Under the pieces are notes generated by a model. The model ran no database searches and was not told where the DNA came from. It saw nothing but the letters and a program-made list of their open reading frames with translations. 64,000 nucleotides of DNA from Larimichthys crocea (taxonomy: Eukaryota; Chordata; Actinopteri; Sciaenidae), in the NCBI RefSeq assembly GCF_000972845.2, contig NC_040011.1:27818379-27882378 (forward strand), given 5' to 3'. The translations under genes were made by a program, and so were the position numbers. This document shows, piece after piece, positions 51,801 to 62,910 of the stretch (position 1 is its first letter; every line of letters starts with the position of its first letter).

Positions 51801-54800
51801 CTGACAGATGCTTCATGTATTGATGCAAAATATAATTGAGCATTTGCAATAATGTTGTGGATATGAATTAAACAAATGAGATGCATGTTAACATGTTAAA
51901 AATATAAAAACCATGAAAAAACAAGACATGTTTTTACACAGATTTTTAGTGTTTGTGTTGTGACAATCTGATTATGGTGTTGTCTGTTTTCCTCAGGTTT
52001 GGGCCTGTTGGTGACATGGCTGTCTGACCCTGACAACCTGAATCAGCTGGTGGTAAACCAGCTGGACAGTGTGATCCCCAAAGGCTCTGTGGAGGAGCTG
52101 TCTGGGTCAGACCTGGATCAAACCTCTCTGGCGTCGCAGGAGGGTGAAGGCGAGGGCAGTGAAGTGTAAGTGGCTGTCATCTTTTGTACCCTGCTGGCTT
52201 GACCTAGTAGTGAGCCTCAAAGCAATGACTGCAAGGGCCACCTTCTGTGTTTTGAAAATTGGACCTGACCTGCTTTTGATATATATATTTTTGTTTTTTC
52301 TAGAAGCTTGGAGGGAGCAGTGATATCACCTAGCACCAGGATCAAGGCCAAACGGAAAGGTGTGTTGTATGATTGCTGAAATTAAAAGGCTTTAAGCTAC
52401 AACAAAAGTGAGAAATCATTTCAGATGAGTGTGACGGAGACTAGAGAGAGGCAGATGGAGTAGTCTGTGGGTGTGAAGAGAACAAAAAACTGTGCTTATA
52501 TAACAGTTTGATGACTAGCTAGGTGTTATCAGCTATGTGACATAATTGTATTTACCCGTCTGACTTTTAGCACATAATTAATCCTGTTTCTTTTGTTCAG
52601 ATTGTGTCAATTACACAAATGGAAAACTGAATGCCAAATAATTTCCATGCCATTTTCAAGCAGTTTCTATTTTTATCTATTGTAAACAATCAAACCGTAT
52701 GATGACTGAATAAGAGCTGATTATGCCACAATAATTAACTTTGTGATATACAGTAAATAAATGTGTTTACTTTAATGATATGTCATCATAAATACTGAAG
52801 AAAACACCATCATCAACACCAACATTTGTCAAGTCAAGTGATGCAATATTTATTTAGTCATACTGACTGTAACACAGAAAGTTTGATTAGTAATCATGCC
52901 TAATGAAATGTGGATTATATCTGTTGAATGTGATGCTTCAAAGTGGTTGTGCTTCTTCATGCAAAATAGCAAAAGCAGATTACAAAGAACAGTTGTTAAA
53001 GTGAAGATCAAGGTCAAGGTAGACTGTATTGCTATTCTCTTCATGTACAATAGTTGGTATATTGGAAAGGCAAATTGTGTTTCTTCAGTGCTATGGTGTG
53101 CGAAATAAAGAGAACATGTACAAGAGATGTAAGTTTATCTCTTTTAATATGTGTCTGTTGTCATTTTCAGCTAATAAGTTAAAAGAAGGATGGTCAAAAT
53201 TTGTGGACAAGATGAAGTCCAAGAAGGCCAGGAAGAAGAAGATGAAAAAGATGGAGCAGGAGCTAATGTTCCGAATCATGGCGAACCAGGGAGACCTCTC
53301 CAATGAAGACGACATCAGCAGCAGGGAAGGCTCCATTCACAGCCATCAGGAGTCTGACAGGGTGAGTCGACTGCAGATAATGCACTATATTGTATACCAA
53401 AGAGGACGGTTTGTAAAACATGACAGATTCATTGACTCTGTTTTTTTTGTTTTTTGTCCAAACAACATCAGGAGGACAGTGATCTGGAGGACTACCTGAC
53501 AAGCGTCCAAGAGGACATGATGGGATTCAAGCTGTCATATGAGATGTGGCGTGTCGGCTGCTGGACTGTCAGCATCCCTCATGTGAGTTATAAATATCAG
53601 TGTCAGTGTGGAATGTCCTGGAGGCTTGTTATCAGTCTGAGGCGCTGTAAAATCTTGTCCTTGGAATGGTATGTTAATGTTTGAGCAGGAGTTTAAAGAG
53701 GAGTTAACTGTGTTGTAGACCGACTGGGAGGATGAGGAGTTGAGCTTCACTGTTCACCTGGAGGAGAAGGACAGCCCTGAGAACTTACAGTGGGACATCA
53801 GGAAGACCTACATGGAGGTTATCTATTTCCGCAATAGATGGCAGGTAAAAGGCATCGTAACCGAAAGAAGATTTTCTGGTTGTTTGGATTTTTTCCATTT
53901 ACATCAGAGAAAAGAGTTGTCTTATTGTATATTCAGCACAAGCAAGGATTGTTGTGAAAACAAACCACGACTTTTGTTTCACAAGTCAGGAATTTAACTT
54001 AAAAAAAGTTGACTATGCACTGTTAAGTCCTGACACTCTCAAAAAAAAACCAACACTTTTTTGTTTGGCCTTTTTCAGGACTCAACCAGCCTACCCACAA
54101 TCCTGGTGCTAGAGGACTCAGACGTCAATGATGAGGTCAAAGAAGAAGTCAGATTATCAGTGGAACACTTCCTCCAGGTGAAACTCACCAGAAAAATGTA
54201 CATGTGTTGACAAAAAAACACGTGAAAATCTTGATGAACATCAACATCTTATTGTTTTCTTTTTCAGGAATTAGTTTCTGATAATCTGATCGGCCGCACT
54301 CAACCGGTTTTCCAGTTCCTCTGCCCTCTTGACAAACTGCTGAATGAGGAGGAACATTATCAAGGCGTGTGGGGCATTCTGAGCAGCTTGGCTTATTTCC
54401 TGACTCCCGGTCACGAGGAAGAAGAGGTAAAGATTCGCAGATCTGCTTTTCTTCAAGTTGACATCTTAAAGCCTGGGTCTAACTTCTGACTATCATTCCT
54501 ATCGGTAATAGTAAGATTAAAAAGTTGTCTGACGGGGGAAAAAAACCCAGTGATACAATCAGGCAAACTCCCAGGTTAGACAAACTTATTTGTAAGAAAG
54601 GAAGAAAGCAAATAGTAAAATTATTACTCAAAATGTTGAGTGGTAACGTCCTTTCCTGGTTTACCTTTGACCTACTTACCATGGTTGTACGCACATACAG
54701 TTTTCCTGTACAGTAAGGGGTTATTACAGCCATCACTCACTTTTGGTTTTCACTCCATAAAAGGGATAGGCTTGTTTACAACTTTGCCTGATCATCTGAC

Positions 54801-57473
54801 TGCTCGTATTTCTTGCCCTGTGGGACTTTTTTGGAGTAATGGCAGTGTTCGCAAATCATTATCATAACCCGTACAACCATGACCACAGGTTTTATTTAAA
54901 AATGGAAATTAGATGCAAATATCCAGGGATTAGGATATCCTGACGTTAAATCCCTAACACCAATGTTTGTAACACTGACTTTCTCTTAAATATTAAGAGT
55001 TATTTTTTCAGACTATAGAAAATTTGGTGGAGTGCCCCTTTTTTTTAAATGTCTTCCTGAATCGATATGTATGGCTTTGTTTAGTTGCTGGTGTCGGCTG
55101 GTGCCTCAGGGTCAGCTGTCACAACCTGATTGTTTTTTTTGTTTTTTTTGCAGAGCTCCAGCCCTCAGACAGAAGCCCCAAAAGAAATCATAGCACCATC
55201 TTCACATTCAGAATCCACAGCTCTGCCTTTAGAAAACCGCGGGGCCTCTGCTGGGAAGGGCATTGATGTTCCCCATACGACACTTCCAACTATTGTTATC
55301 TCCCAATGCGAACCTCCTCCAGAACCGCCTGAGGAAGCCGAAGCCGAAAAGGAGCAACAATCTGCAAACGAAAACTCCTTCCAGGACAAAACTGAGGACT
55401 TTGATAATCCCTTAACCTCTCACTTTAAAATGATTTTCAAAGGACTGACCCGTTCCAGATCACAAGAGTCTCTGGCCTCAGCAAAAATGAACAGTGAAGA
55501 AGGCCCACCTCATTCAGACTCCACGCCTCACTGCAGCCAGAATGGAGACTTGCAGGAGGAGAGCGCAGAAGGCCCGTCGTGGCGTCATTTCAATTCAAGG
55601 TCACATAAAAAGGAGAAAATAACTTTCAGGCTGTCTGGTAGCGCAAACAAGACTAAAGGGAAGGACCAGGGCACTTCGCCAAGAGGGGAGGACTGTCCGA
55701 AGAGCCAAGGCAAATGGGAACAGATGGAGGCGACTAAAGCCATATTTGATCTGCTGAAGGAAATATCAGGTTTGTTTAGTGTACAGACTCAGGGGGGATT
55801 ACTCATAACATTACATAGGATCATACCAGTGTTTTTGTATGATGTCCACTTACTAAAAATCATGTATATTTCACTGCCAACCTTTTTAAAGCACACTGCA
55901 GCTTGTTAAATTAATGAATGCACATTCCCTAGTCTAGACAGCCAGTTCTTTTAGTTCATTTCATTACTATGAAGACATCAACCTGCACAGACTTGCCAAT
56001 GACCTGAGAAGCTAATACTCTGCAGGGTTTATCATCATGAAGTATTTTAAGGTGGGTTGCTTGCACGTGCTTGTCATGAGCTCCAACAATCCAAATTTGA
56101 CAGCTTACAGCCAAACGTGATCATATTCGCTGTGCATGTAATTAGAAAAGAAATGAGAAGATGAACAATAAGCAAACACTGATGTGATGAAAATGTCCAT
56201 TATGCACTGGAACTGTTTGTCTATGTAGATGGATATCTAAAATGCAAAGGTAATACTCATCCAAGAACCTTCATCAGGAAAGAATAACACAGCTGTGGGA
56301 AAGAATAAGTAACCTTCACTGTGATACAAACTTCAAACATGTAAAGGCTTCACAGGAAGGGAGGAAGAAAGTGTTGAGTGCTAATCTTGACAGTCACAAT
56401 ACTGACTATCAATTGGCTCGTGAAAAGGTCTCTAACTGTGCTCAAGTTATAGAGACTTAACGAATCAGGTTAAGTCAGTTTTATCTCTGTAATATACACA
56501 ACATATAATACCTTCCATCTTAAGCACCTTGATTTGAATATGGAAAACCATTAACACCCAACTGTGCAGCTGCAGAGCTTTGTTTGTTTATTTAGCTGTT
56601 GAATCTCAGCTCAGACATTCTTATCCACCCCTGTAAGCTGTACAAATAAGTTTAAAATATTTATGGCAAGTGAGCTAAAACATGCAAAAACACTGATATG
56701 GTCCTTTTTTGGAGTGCTCTTGACGATAAACTTATTATACTTCATCTCTCTTAACAGGAAATTCCATCCTCATAAACATATTTGATGCCATTTTGAAACC
56801 CGTCATGCCCATATTAAAAAAGTAAGTTTGGTGTTGATGTACAATCCTTCCTTTTTGGATTGTTGCCTATAAATGACTTCTGGTTGTGTTGTGTTCTTCT
56901 CCAGAAAGGTGAACTCCTTCCTAAACAAGATGAACCCAACAGAGGTGCAGATGGCCTCATACATCGACACTATGCGTGACAAACAGTGGCCAGATTCTCA
57001 ACCAGCAACACCTCCTCCTCCTCGCACCGATGAGGAGAAACACGAGACCAGGGAAAGAGCGCACAACCTAATCAATGCCAGATGTAGGTCATGCCTTTCT
57101 ACACATGTAGAAAATATGCAGTTACTCTTTGCAGTTAATTATCTAAAATGTGTTTTTAATGCTCTCTGTAGATTCTCACTATCTTGTCCTGAAGAAGACA
57201 GACATGGAGTCTGTTTTTAATCTTTTCCAGGACAGTGAAGAAAACAAAACACTGGTCTATGTAAGTAACTCAACATTTTACTTTCTGTCACCCATTTATT
57301 GTATTTAATTTTCACATTTGATTAAATATAGCATTCAAATCATTGTGATTTTCTTGCCCTGTCTTTCATAACAGAGGCTCCTGTCATTCCTATTGAAGGA
57401 ATTCTTACCCAATGAGCATTCCCTAACTGTGAGCACAGCTGCGCTACAGAGAGTGACCAACTCCACCAACTGA
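48844..57473 (+). CDS. membrane-anchored PXA / divergent PX / nexin-C protein, sorting nexin 19-like
   Basis: Sixteen coding exons: 48844-49032, 49442-49550, 50805-51018, 51298-51440, 51997-52165, 52304-52359, 53171-53361, 53472-53582, 53719-53844, 54079-54177, 54268-54426, 55154-55769, 56758-56821, 56905-57083, 57172-57260 and 57375-57473. All phases close, giving 870 aa. The start is the first in-frame ATG (MYVWRFS). There are two hydrophobic segments (about 4-19 and 25-43); a PXA domain at about 95-275 (VFECAYAQLVLPWY, REFADALVRNLFP, WLSDPDNLNQLVVNQL); a polybasic patch at 308-320; a PX-like domain at about 375-505 (WDIRKTYMEVIYFRNRW, FLQELVSDNLIGRTQPVFQFL); an acidic, Ser/Pro-rich linker at about 523-705; and a nexin-C domain at about 715-870. 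The order matches SNX19, and SNX13/14/25 minus the RGS domain; these are ER/endosome-anchored lipid-contact proteins. I could not assign a mammalian orthologue; I recall an unnamed fish gene model of this type (si:rp71-46j2.7) but cannot verify it. Confidence 0.85.
50377..50464 (+). repeat. exact 44-bp tandem duplication
   Basis: Bases 50377-50420 are repeated without a mismatch at 50421-50464 (unit begins ATTAATAATTCAG and ends AAATGTTTTA). It lies in intron 2 of the PXA/PX gene. Confidence 0.95.
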
Positions 57474-58009
57474 TCTGTGAACCCATGTTTGTTTTGAATG
57501 GTACTTTTACATTTTAGAATATCAAATTATTTATTAAATCTTAAAATGCCTTAAAATATTTGACAATTACTATATCCATATTGTTTCTACCTTGAACATA
57601 TCAAACATACTGTGAACATTTTGTGAATTTCCTTTTGGTTTTTATTTTGTAAAGTTGAACGGATTTTAAGCATGACTTGATTGTGTGTTTGAAATCGTAA
57701 ACTTTCTTTGCGGGAGCCAGTTTTGCATATTGTACTTTTATTGTTAAACTCAGAGGACAAAGTTCTGTAAAATATAGTTCATGTTTGCAGTTTGAAATTC
57801 ACCCTTCACCTTTTTAATGTGAAAGAATTTACATTTTCTAAAACATTTTGTGTCACTTTGAGCACGTTTGGTGAGAGTGTCGGTATACTGGTTAATCTGG
57901 CCTTAGGTTTTATATAATGGAATATATCTCAATGGACAAATCTATGGACAGTACCACTATCAAAGGAAACTTGAAATGGTGTTCATGTAAATAATTTGAA
58001 TTAATTCCA

Positions 58010-58015
58010 AATAAA
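58010..58015 (+). terminator. poly(A) signal of the PXA/PX gene
   Basis: AATAAA about 540 bases after the stop codon, in TTCCAAATAAAAATATTTTAA and followed by T-rich GTTTTTTCTTTTAAATTTTATG. It is the first canonical signal after the stop. Confidence 0.7.
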
Positions 58016-59226
58016 AATATTTTAATATGAAGTTTTTTCTTTTAAATTTTATGTTCTTAGATGTGTTTGTGTCTGTAAAAGATAAATATAGTATATGTAG
58101 AAATAAATATAAGATGTAAATTAGTTGCTGATGCCAGCAGTTTATTTGCTCTGAGGCAATATTTGAGTAAAGGATGTTTCAAATGAGTTAAACAAGTTAA
58201 TCCACCTGGGGAAATCCTGTAAGTAAAATATGAGATGTATTAAAATAACTGCTTAAATGGAAATACTAGACCAGAATGTCTTATTAATATCTGTGCATAT
58301 TTTTATACTGGAGTAAGTTACAGTCAAATAAATTTGCTGACATTTCACAGTTTTGATCCACTGTGTCAAAATCAACTTGAAATGCTCTGCTGATCAACTG
58401 AAAAACAATTTATATGCTAACATATTTAGCCTTGTTTCTCTAACCCTTAATGCAAACTCTGCCTCTAATGTTCACACTTTCTCATTATGGAAGTGTAACA
58501 GAATTAATTGCAGGATTATTCTGGCCCAGGTCACAGGGAGGGAGATTATCTGGCAGCGTAACAGCATTAATTCTTTTTTTTCTTTTTCTTTTTTTCACTC
58601 AAGTTCCCTACAGCAAGGTAGCAACATCACACTGAACCAAACACTTTAATTTACAGAAGCAAACTGGTCCAGCTTATTTGATCCTATTAACAGCCTTAGG
58701 TGATGACTTGTTAACATGAATTCAAAATGACAATATGAGGATGAAAGTATTAAAGCCGGTATTTGTTTTATTTGTGTTAATCTCTTAAACTGTGACGGAC
58801 CCACCACTGGTCCAGTCTTTACTTATTTGTTTTTGCTTGTCTAAAAATTGTAATTGGACCTATTCTGGGGCTTTCAAGAACATACACGGGCCTCATTAGA
58901 AGATGGAGTTTGACTTCATTGGCTGATGAAGATCATGCGATGTGACTGACTCAGAAAAAGACTGGATATCATAAAGTTATATCTACGGAAGCATATTGCT
59001 GCCATAGTATACGATAATGGCTCTGATGGACTGAAAACACTTTCTTGGGAAAGGAGGGATTTGGATGGAGGGAGTGATATATGGACTCAAGGCCAGCAGC
59101 CTGTAGCACTTCACTCAGCTGGTCTAGCTAGAAAAATGTATGTTAATAGATTATCACGTTTTAACGTGAAATGTTTCAAATAACAAGTTATAACTTGAAA
59201 TATCTATTAAAAAAGAAGAAAAATCG

Positions 59227-59290
59227 CAGTAGCTCAGTATGTGGGGATTTGGCTTGGGAACCGGAGGGTGGGATTCAGCATAGACCATGA
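59227..59290 (+). repeat. tRNA-derived SINE head, degraded
   Basis: CAGTAGCTCAGTATGTGGGG followed by TTGGCTTGGGAACCGGAGGG resembles the tRNA-like head of a fish SINE that I recall as AGTAGCTCAGTCYGTAGGGACTTGGGTTGGGAACCGGAGGGT. The B-box part (GGGATTCAGCA) is degraded. Not a functional tRNA. Confidence 0.5.
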
Positions 59291-59794
59291 AATTTACTTC
59301 TACAAAGAAGAGTGTTATGGAATTTTATATCTTTTAGTTACACAGGGCCGCGCAAGGCCTTGGGGTCATAGATAGTGACAGCACTAAATCATATCAGAAA
59401 AGACACTCTCTTTGGTACGTGAGGCCGCTGTTTGGATTGCTGAAGGCGTTCAGGTACCAGCCTATCTCAAAGTTGCCTGGTGACCAGTGTCAAAAAAACT
59501 GAATATTGGCCTCCTAGACGTAATAGCTAACTGTTGACGGTCCATTAACATGAGCAGACAACAGTGGCTCCAGACTATAATGTGCTGAAGGCGAACACTA
59601 ACATGGGTAAATACATTCACTTTCTGTACGGGATGAAGTCTGACCAGTGTGAGTGTCTCTAATTCTCCTTGGCTAAGCTTCAATAAATATTACAGCATAA
59701 GACATCAGGCTCCTGAACGCTTTCTTCCCTCCTGACCTGGTGCCATTGAAACCAGTTAAAAGAATTAAAAACAAAATGACAAAAGATTAGCATA

Positions 59795-60560
59795 TTAGCT
59801 GATTGACTGATTGAAGTGTTTATTTCGAATATGCAACAATAAAAAGAAAGTAAGGCAAAATAATTTAAACATAGAAATACATATTTGAAAAGGAGTGAGA
59901 AGAAGAATAACTTATAAACTCCCACCCCTTCTCTTTAAATAATGAGTGACAATACCAAGCTTCCTTGCAACTTGTTTAGATATAACTGATACTTATAGAT
60001 AAATAAAATATATCCCTGACTTTGTATTACAAAAAAAATAATAATAAAATGTACATATACACTTAATACAATACACACACACACACATACACATGCACGA
60101 AGTGAAACAAATAAAGGAGACAATAACCTCATAACACTTAGTGCTACCCAACACCTCCCTCATCCCTGTACCTCTTAAAAACAGTGTCTTTGTACCTCAT
60201 TTTAAACTGTTTCATGTTTGGACATTGCTTCAACTCCATGGTAAACTGTTCCATAGTCTCACCCCACTAAATGAAACACAAAAAGCCTTCATCTTTGTTT
60301 ATTTTCCCCCTTAAATTATAACCCCCCTCATGCATAATAAATAATTTATGTCTATTATTGGTAAAAGATTATTTTTTAGCTTTAACATTATTTGAGCTGT
60401 TTGATACTCCACAATGTCTGTACATTTTAGTAACTTGGACTGTATAAATAAGGAGTTTGTGTGTTCCTGATAGCCAACGTTCTGTATGATTCGTATTGCT
60501 CTTTTTTTGGTTAGTGGCTGTAGTGATGTTTTATAATTATAAACTATAACTATTTGTTAA
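59795..60560 (-). repeat. fish interspersed repeat, probable retrotransposon 3' region
   Basis: Starts with a GATTGACTGATTGAAGTGTT / TATTTCGAATATGCAACAAT motif and includes AAAAGGAGTGAGAAGAAGAA, ACTCCCACCCCTTCTC, GGTAAACTGTTCCATAGTCT and CACCCCACTAAATGAAACAC, and GGTTAGTGGCTGTAGTGATG. I recall this order from a widespread fish repeat that looks like an inverted LINE 3' region. No protein-coding remnant is visible. Confidence 0.5.
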
Positions 60561-60643
60561 CTAGTGTGGCAGCTAACATGACAGTAGTAGTAAAAACTGA
60601 CTGCAGAAAGAAAATAAAACATTTTGCTTTGGTCATGCCTGAC

Positions 60644-60653
60644 AAAATGGCGG
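60644..60653 (+). promoter_or_regulatory. YY1-like site
   Basis: AAAATGGCGG, the YY1 core that often marks vertebrate transcription starts, lies 10 bases before the X-box palindrome at 60663-60709 and about 200 bases before the candidate exon at 60846. Confidence 0.4.
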
Positions 60654-60662
60654 ACAGTTACA

Positions 60663-60709
60663 CTGTTGCTATAGAACTGTTGCTACTAGCAACAGTTCTA
60701 TAGCAACAG
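60663..60709. promoter_or_regulatory. 47-bp palindrome containing a perfect RFX X-box
   Basis: The 47 bases read the same on both strands except around the centre. The core at 60679-60693, GTTGCTACTAGCAAC, fits the RFX X-box pattern RYYNYY-N(1-3)-RRNRAC with a 3-base spacer. Two further, one-base-short X-box-like words (GTTGCTATAGAAC and its mirror) form the arms. X-boxes drive ciliary genes in animals. Function here is inferred from sequence only. Confidence 0.5.
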
Positions 60710-60845
60710 ACTGTTCAACTGAAACTAACCGCTGAAGAGAGCAAAGTTTCTGAAAACAGCAAATATATTTGTCTAAATGTGGAGAAATTATGTATAAAAA
60801 CATAGGTTATATTAATATTTGATCGAGTGGCTCGGCCATAAAATA

Positions 60846-61074
60846 AATGAAGTCTGAATGAAGATTAGAGGGAAAGAAAACCCCTCCGTGCTGAAGTATC
60901 TATCCCCAAGAAGACGTCTCTTCCCCGGGTGTTGGAGCTGGCTCTCCTCCGCTCCGACAGGGGGCAGCTCTGCGAGGAACAGCCGCAAACAGGCCGCTGT
61001 GTCCGGTAAAAAAAAAGATGTCTGCGCCCTGAAGGATGCTGCTAGCGGCGTGAAGGTACAGGACGAGTGACAGG
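60846..61074 (+). other. candidate first exon of a downstream gene
   Basis: A GC-richer island (CCCCGGGTGTTGGAGCTGG, CTCCTCCGCTCCGACAGGGG, CTGCGAGGAACAGCCGC) ends with GAGTGACAG followed by GTACGA, a strong splice donor. A 70-codon frame from ATG at 60858 (MKIRGKENPSVLKYL...) ends with TGA just before that donor, so if transcribed the exon may be mostly 5' UTR or carry a short frame. The product is unrecognised. Upstream YY1 and RFX motifs support a promoter here. No following exon was identified in the window. Confidence 0.3.
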
Positions 61075-61560
61075 TACGAAAACACCGTGCTTTATATCGT
61101 TTCTTTACAGGTGAACACGCTCCTCTATCAACTGTTATTATAAAGGGCTTAAGCTGTTTATGTGGGACACTCGGAGTGTCGGTGCAGGGGACAGTTCACG
61201 CAGCTTCTTGCTGTCCAATGTGGACTTAAAGTGTCTCTGCTGTGCGTCACACTTATTTCAAGGGATTTAGTTTGAGTGGTATTTTAAAGGTGATATCATG
61301 TCATGTTCACACATTGTGTCAGTACTGTGCTTCATCACGTGATTTGATGAATAAAACGGACTATCGGTTGAAAGACTAGTAATAAATCTTTAACCCTCTG
61401 CATTCATGGTGTCCAAACTCAAACAGGGAGCAGAGGCTGAACATTTACTCAGGGTCAGTGTCACGCTGCTGCATATATGTGGATATATATACATATTTAC
61501 ATGGGTGGGTCAAAGTGAGTGAAGGCTTAAAAGTTTCCAGCTTTTGTAAGTTAAATTGAT

Positions 61561-61595
61561 TTTCACCAGTAGTGTTTATATCACTACTGGTGAAA
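61561..61595. repeat. perfect 14-bp inverted repeat, 7-base loop
   Basis: TTTCACCAGTAGTG (61561-61574) is mirrored exactly by CACTACTGGTGAAA (61582-61595), with the loop TTTATAT. It could form a hairpin, or be the joined remains of inverted-repeat transposon ends. Confidence 0.9.
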
Positions 61596-62157
61596 CTCAG
61601 AGCAGAAGGAGCTAAGTAATCTCTTATTTTAATGCCACCACAAAGAACATGATCTTTTTCTTAAAATGTGTCTTTAGTCCCTGTTAACAATATAAAAAAT
61701 GCAAGTTAAAGCCCTCGTCCATGACCTCTCTCAAGTCATAACTCATACTTGTTTGTGTTCTGTTGTTATTCATTTGAAGTGGGCGAAGAGTCAGTAGACT
61801 CTTTTCACTGCATACATTCGACTTATAGCAGGCAAAGCACAGTCGTGACTAATAACGTTAACATTATTTCCATTAATTATTATTACTCCATTAAGATGAG
61901 TGAAAATATCTGCTGTGAAAAGAGAGCGAGCAACAGGTCAATGACACGATGTAAGGCACCTATACTTTCATTGTTGCTTATTATATCATGGATATTTAAT
62001 CCTATAAAGAAGTTTACGTTTTCAGAGCCTTACCTGAAATACACTCAAAGGAGACAACAAAGCTCTGCTGCTTTATTGGCAGTGAACTCAAGTCTTCACT
62101 GTTTTACTTCACTAACCTGAATCTTGATAGCTTTACTAACATCAAATAACTAAAATG

Positions 62158-62346
62158 TAAGAGATTTTTTGGCGTTTTTCAAGTTTTATTTTTGACAGAG
62201 ATAGCTGAAGAGTGACAGGAATGTGGGGAGAGAGAGATGGGAATCGACATGCAGCAAAGGGCCGCAGGTCACATTCGAACACTGGGCCGCTGCTCAGCCT
62301 TCGTACATGGGGCGGATGCTCTACCAACTGAGTTAATCGACAACCC
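62158..62346 (-). mobile_element. tRNA-derived SINE
   Basis: On the - strand: AACTCAGTTGGTAGAGCATC (A-box region, about 62318-62335), then CGCCCCATGTACGAAGGCTG, the B-box-like GTGTTCGAATGTGACC (about 62267-62282), CTGCGGCCCTTTGCTGCATG, a C/T-rich TCTCTCTCTCCCC part, and a tail with CAAAAATAAAACTTGAAAAA. This is a well-known percomorph SINE. A possible short target duplication (CTAAAATG / CTAAATG) flanks it. It is not a functional tRNA gene. Confidence 0.85.
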
Positions 62347-62865
62347 TAAATGATAAAACGTTGAATTGAATGAAATGTTTGAATCAAATGTATCTGATTC
62401 CCAGCAGACATTTTGACCATTGTTGTAGAAAAGGCACAGGCAGAGCTAATGACATTAACAATGGCTTCATTTCAGCAGATATTACAATGTAGTGCAGCAG
62501 TGGATGATGTTATTAGCTTGCCCTGTGCTTGACAAGTAAAAATATCCATCTGAACTTTCTGCCACTGAAAAGTCTTCATTCTTGGCTGGAAAGTGTGAAT
62601 CAACTTTTAGTAACCTGACGGCATACTATGAAGTATGTGTTTGTTTGCAAGTCCGTTGAATTGATGCTGTAATAAGCTCTGTTGTTTAAGAAGGGTTATT
62701 TACCAACAACAACAATAATCCAAAGAAAGATTGTATGTCAGAACCACACTGGTTTAATTTGTAATGTGGAGAGAGGAGAGGAGGAGAGAGAAAGGAAAAA
62801 GGAAAAAAAAATGGCATTGGGTGATTCATAGTCCCTGCTTCAGTCATGGAAAGCTCCAGAAGACA

Positions 62866-62910
62866 CCTTTTTCTGTGACAATAGAAATCACCTATTGTCA
62901 CAGAAAAGGG
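62866..62910. repeat. 19-bp inverted repeat (one mismatch), 7-base loop
   Basis: CCTTTTTCTGTGACAATAG (62866-62884) pairs with CTATTGTCACAGAAAAGGG (62892-62910), with one mismatch, around the loop AAATCAC. It is a strong potential RNA hairpin or transposon remnant, and the flanks do not extend the pairing far. Confidence 0.85.

Larger units (their letters stand above)
58030..60600. other. intergenic after the PXA/PX gene
   Basis: No exon is recognisable. At 59150-59205 two short imperfect palindromes (ATCACGTTTTAACGTGAAAT; AACAAGTTATAACTTGAAAT) precede a SINE-like stretch. A retrotransposon-like repeat fills most of 59795-60560. Confidence 0.55.

Noticed and set aside
55130..55909. 259-codon frame as an independent gene
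   Set aside because: It is the large exon 12 (55154-55769) of the PXA/PX gene read into both flanking introns; its own start lies in the polypyrimidine tract.
62267..62340. tRNA gene on the - strand (A- and B-box-like sequences)
   Set aside because: The sequence continues into a non-tRNA body and A-rich tail typical of a fish SINE, and the cloverleaf arms do not pair properly.
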